In this document: positions 60,072-62,729 of the stretch, piece after piece
Position numbering within the stretch: position 1 is the first letter of the stretch
Layout of the letters: the number at the start of each line of letters is the position of its first letter
Origin: Micromonospora arida
Lineage (GTDB): Bacteria; Actinomycetota; Actinomycetes; Mycobacteriales; Micromonosporaceae
Reading direction: 5' to 3'
Assembly (NCBI RefSeq): GCF_003857035.1
Contig: NZ_QGSY01000228.1
Coordinates: 1 to 62,729, forward strand
DNA: 62,729 nt
Notes under the pieces: model-generated
What the model was told of the DNA's origin: nothing
Databases searched by the model: none
Seen by the model: only the letters and a program-made list of their open reading frames with translations
Position numbers and translations under genes: made by a program

Positions 60072-62414
60072 TCACCCCGGCGTGAGGCGCCAGTGTTGGG
60101 TGGTGGCGCCGGTGTCGCTCTGCTGCACGATCGCGGCGCCGTCGGTCGTCGCACCGCCGGCCACAGCGAGGACCTTTCCGGTCTGCACGTTGACGAGCCT
60201 CACGAACTCACCGGACGCGGTCACGACCCGCCACTGCTGGTTGCCGCCGCCGGTCGCGGTCCACTGGATGACCCGCGCCCCCTCCGCCGTGGAGCCGGCC
60301 TCGACGTCAGCGAGCAGACCCGAACTGACGCTGGTCATCGTGGTGACGCCGCCCACCGCGCCAGCCATCAGCCACGCCTGGTTGGCACCGCCGTTGGGGG
60401 TCCACTGGATCAACTGCACGCCGGTGGCCCGGGACAGGTCCGGCACGTCGAGGGCCTTTCCGCTGGCCCGGTTGACCACCGTGTGGCGGACGGCGCCCGA
60501 CTGGCCGCTCAGGGTGGCTTCGAAGGAGATCGGCTGGGCCTGCACCTGGTGCAGGTCGAAAACCACGATCTCATTGGCGCCGACCCGCAGCCACGGCGCC
60601 GGACAGTAGAGCCGCTGCTGTGGCCCCACCTTCCAGTAGCGGCCCAGGTTGCGGCCGTTGACCCAGACCACACCCTTGGTCCACCGGGACATGTCGAGGT
60701 ACGTGTCGCCGGTCTGGGTGAGGTTCACCGTGGCCTTGAAGAAGATGCCGGGCCGCGAACTGTTGGTGATCACCGGACGGAGGCCGGCCACGAACGCCTC
60801 GTCGACGGGCAGCAGATGGGTCTGCCAGTTGGTCAACGTGCCGGTCAGGGTGCCCGCGTCGACCAGTGACACCCGCTCGGTGATGCCCTTGCGGTCGACC
60901 AGCGCCTGGCCGAAGTTGTTCCGACCCATGCCCTCGACCAGGATGTCGAGCGTGGGGCTGCCACTCGCCGAGGTCTTCAACGCCAGCGGCGCGTCCTGCA
61001 CGGTCACGCCGAGCGGAGTCGTGTAGGCCGCCGGGAGGCTGCTCCGAGACAGGCCGCCCTGGTAGACGCCGTCGAGGAACACCGTGGCGTAGTCGCGCAC
61101 CGACCTGATGTCCAGTGTCGCCCGGGTGTAGCCAGGCAGGACGCGGCGGTAGAGCATGAAGCCGGAGTTCTGGCCGTACATCTCCATCGGCTGTGGATTC
61201 GTCTGGGTCGACAGCGCGGCCGGCAGGTTGTCCCACAGCGAGGCGTACGCCGCCGGCAGGACGGCCTGGCCGCCGGTGCGCACGATGGTGGGGATCGGTG
61301 CGGGTACGGCCGGCAGCGTCACCCCGAGGGCGGTGCCGATGATCTCCCGGTAGGCGGGGTACAGGCGGGCCGGGGCACCCTGTTCGTTGATCGGCGCGCC
61401 GTAGTCGTAGGTGGTGATGTCCGCCTGGTAACCCGACCCGTTGTCGGCGGCGTTGGCGCCCGCGGAGTATCCGAAGTTCGTGCCGCCGTGGATCATGTAG
61501 AGGTTGAACGACAACCGGCCGGCCATCAGGCCCCGCAGCTGGCTGGAGATGTCGGTGTTCGATCCGGCGAAGCCGCCGTCGCCCCAGTGGGTCAACCAGC
61601 CCGGGTAGAGCTCGCCGGACATGGCCGGAACGGTCGGGAACGACCGGCGTGCCGCGGCGATGGCTGCCGCGTCACCGCCGCTGAGCGCGATCGCGCCGCC
61701 GGTGACGACCGTCCGGTTGCCCTGCACCTGGCCGAGGCCGTCCTCGGTGTAGAACGGTCCGGTGATCCCGGCCCGCAGCCACAGTTGCCGCAGCTCCTCG
61801 AGATAGACGACGTCGTTGCCGTACGACCCGTACTCGTTCTCGATCTGGACCATCAGGATCGGTCCTCCGTTGCCCACCATGAGCGGCTTGACCAGCGCGG
61901 CGAGCGCGTTGATGTAGCGCGTGACGGCCGCCATGTAGTTGGGGTCGGCGGCGGTGCGGACCCGCAGCCTGATGTTCGGGTTGCGCAACAGGTACGGCGG
62001 TAGACCGCCGAGGTCCCATTCGCCGCAGACGTAGGGGCCGGGGCGCAGCAGCACGTACATGCCCTCGGCCTGGCACAGCCTGATGAAGCCCGCGATGTCA
62101 CGCCGGTCGGTGGTGAAGTCGAAGACACCGGGCCGTTCCTCGACGTGGTTCCACATCACGTAGATGGCGATCGTGTTCATGCCCATGGCCTTGGCCATCT
62201 GGATCCGGTGCCGCCAGTACTGCACCGGGATGCGGGCCGGGTGCATCTCGCCGCTGCGGATCTGGAACGGCTGGCCGTCGAGCAGGAAGTTGCTGCCGTC
62301 GGCGGAGAACCCGAAGGTCTGCGCCGCAGCCGCGGCGCTGGCCGGGCCGCCCGACGCCAGCATCGCCGCGAACGGACTGAGCACGCCGAGGGTGAGGAGT
62401 TGACGCCGTTGCAT
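60072..62414 (-). CDS. Secreted GH35 beta-galactosidase with ricin-type domain
   Basis: 780 residues. MQRRQLLTLGVLSPFAAMLA is a signal with a twin-arginine look. The barrel (35-340) shows GEMHPARIPVQYWRHRIQMA, LRPGPYVCGEWDLGGLP, acid/base Glu in VQIENEYGSYG and nucleophile Glu in MSGELYPGW. Jelly-roll galactose-binding domains follow (ARLYPAYREIIGTAL onwards; LDGVYQGGLSR), then a ricin B-type domain (about 655-780). It removes terminal beta-galactose, as in Gal-beta-1,3-GalNAc or -GlcNAc. ATG 62414 with GAAGGAGA is clearly better than in-frame starts further upstream. Confidence 0.9.
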   Translation of the reverse strand: MQRRQLLTLGVLSPFAAMLASGGPASAAAAAQTFGFSADGSNFLLDGQPFQIRSGEMHPARIPVQYWRHRIQMAKAMGMNTIAIYVMWNHVEERPGVFDFTTDRRDIAGFIRLCQAEGMYVLLRPGPYVCGEWDLGGLPPYLLRNPNIRLRVRTAADPNYMAAVTRYINALAALVKPLMVGNGGPILMVQIENEYGSYGNDVVYLEELRQLWLRAGITGPFYTEDGLGQVQGNRTVVTGGAIALSGGDAAAIAAARRSFPTVPAMSGELYPGWLTHWGDGGFAGSNTDISSQLRGLMAGRLSFNLYMIHGGTNFGYSAGANAADNGSGYQADITTYDYGAPINEQGAPARLYPAYREIIGTALGVTLPAVPAPIPTIVRTGGQAVLPAAYASLWDNLPAALSTQTNPQPMEMYGQNSGFMLYRRVLPGYTRATLDIRSVRDYATVFLDGVYQGGLSRSSLPAAYTTPLGVTVQDAPLALKTSASGSPTLDILVEGMGRNNFGQALVDRKGITERVSLVDAGTLTGTLTNWQTHLLPVDEAFVAGLRPVITNSSRPGIFFKATVNLTQTGDTYLDMSRWTKGVVWVNGRNLGRYWKVGPQQRLYCPAPWLRVGANEIVVFDLHQVQAQPISFEATLSGQSGAVRHTVVNRASGKALDVPDLSRATGVQLIQWTPNGGANQAWLMAGAVGGVTTMTSVSSGLLADVEAGSTAEGARVIQWTATGGGNQQWRVVTASGEFVRLVNVQTGKVLAVAGGATTDGAAIVQQSDTGATTQHWRLTPG

Positions 62415-62664
62415 GGTGTCTCCTTCGGACAGGCGTCGCCGGCGGCGGTCGCGGGCCGGGACGGGCCCGATCGCCGAGATGACGAAGGTGGTCGATGCAG
62501 CCGAGCCTGCCAGACGACGCAACATGATGTAAATATCCACGCTCTATCCGGCATCTTCGATCAGGCAAGCGCCATGACTGCACCGTCCACCCCGGACTAC
62601 CACGTCGTCGCGCACCGCCCCGCGTCGATCTATTGACGACCCGCGCGCAGCCCTTTAACGTCAC

Positions 62665-62684
62665 GACATCAGATATCCGACGTC
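62665..62684. promoter_or_regulatory. Overlapping NanR-type operators at the right edge
   Basis: GACATC-A-GATATC (62665-62677, one mismatch) and GATATC-C-GACGTC (62672-62684, two mismatches) overlap. They are 250 nt upstream of GH35 and just before a GGAAGGA ribosome site at the very end of the window, so they probably serve a plus-strand gene starting beyond it. No gene is complete within 62415-62729. Confidence 0.5.
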
Positions 62685-62729
62685 TTATGCCCATCGACTT
62701 TCCCTGCCCCACCCCCGTCCCGGAAGGAC

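Noticed and set aside
1..62729. CRISPR arrays, insertion sequences, rRNA genes, antibiotic-cluster megasynthases
   Set aside because: I saw no regularly spaced repeats, transposase motifs, rRNA sequence or modular synthase domains on either strand.

Overview
The window is about 63 kb of high-GC DNA with actinomycete features: GTG starts with strong Shine-Dalgarno sites, many 4-nt ATGA/GTGA gene overlaps, an SsgB-type sporulation regulator and many secreted multidomain glycosidases. SsgB plus the small conserved proteins around 7 kb fit a Micromonosporaceae (Micromonospora-like) host; that placement is inferred, not proven.

Layout. (1) 1-6.0 kb: two secreted cell-surface proteins (DUF916-like and WxL-like), a Rossmann epimerase, an FAD-dependent dehydrogenase and an MFS permease. 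Inverted repeats built on TGGAAAC/GTTTCCA lie upstream of four of these genes and suggest one IclR-type regulon. (2) 6.1-9.5 kb: small proteins, including four coupled mini-genes of 53-72 codons, and an XRE regulator coupled to an HD phosphohydrolase. (3) 9.9-16.1 kb: an ECF41-type sigma factor divergent from its usual carboxymuconolactone-decarboxylase partner, tRNA-Val(CAC), a PGPGW membrane protein, ssgB, an SDR, an AraC and an Rrf2 regulator.

(4) 16.1-62.7 kb: a continuous locus for dismantling and importing sialylated, fucosylated, sulfated, mucin-type glycans. A NanR-like FadR/GntR gene (25.6 kb) is divergent from an eight-gene operon: a SatABCD/SiaEFGI-like ABC importer (with a permease-ATPase fusion), nanA, nanK, nanE and a CE7-family esterase. 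To the right lie a fuconolactonase-type amidohydrolase, an operon of secreted GH95 and GH29 fucosidases, a GH20 and a GH36-like enzyme, and a sulfonate-type ABC importer in one operon with a sulfatase that lacks a signal peptide. Next come a second GH20, a ROK repressor, a tagatose-6-phosphate branch (PfkB kinase, AgaS-like isomerase, class II aldolase), a beta-helix protein/GH20/sialidase operon, GH31, a DeoR regulator and GH35. Nearly every secreted enzyme carries a ricin-type (CBM13) or F5/8 (CBM32) lectin module.

How it works together (inference): exo-acting secreted enzymes strip sulfated, sialylated and fucosylated chains. Sialic acid enters through the Sat-type transporter and passes through NanA, NanK and NanE; GalNAc-derived sugar goes through tagatose phosphates; sulfated sugar may enter through the second ABC system and be desulfated inside. 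A palindrome GACATC-N-GATGTC occurs next to nanR, upstream of the fucosidase operon, between the sulfatase/ABC operon and GH20, before the sialidase operon and at the right edge, so one sialic-acid-responsive regulator probably controls most of the locus. The sialidase gene is interrupted by an in-frame TAA.
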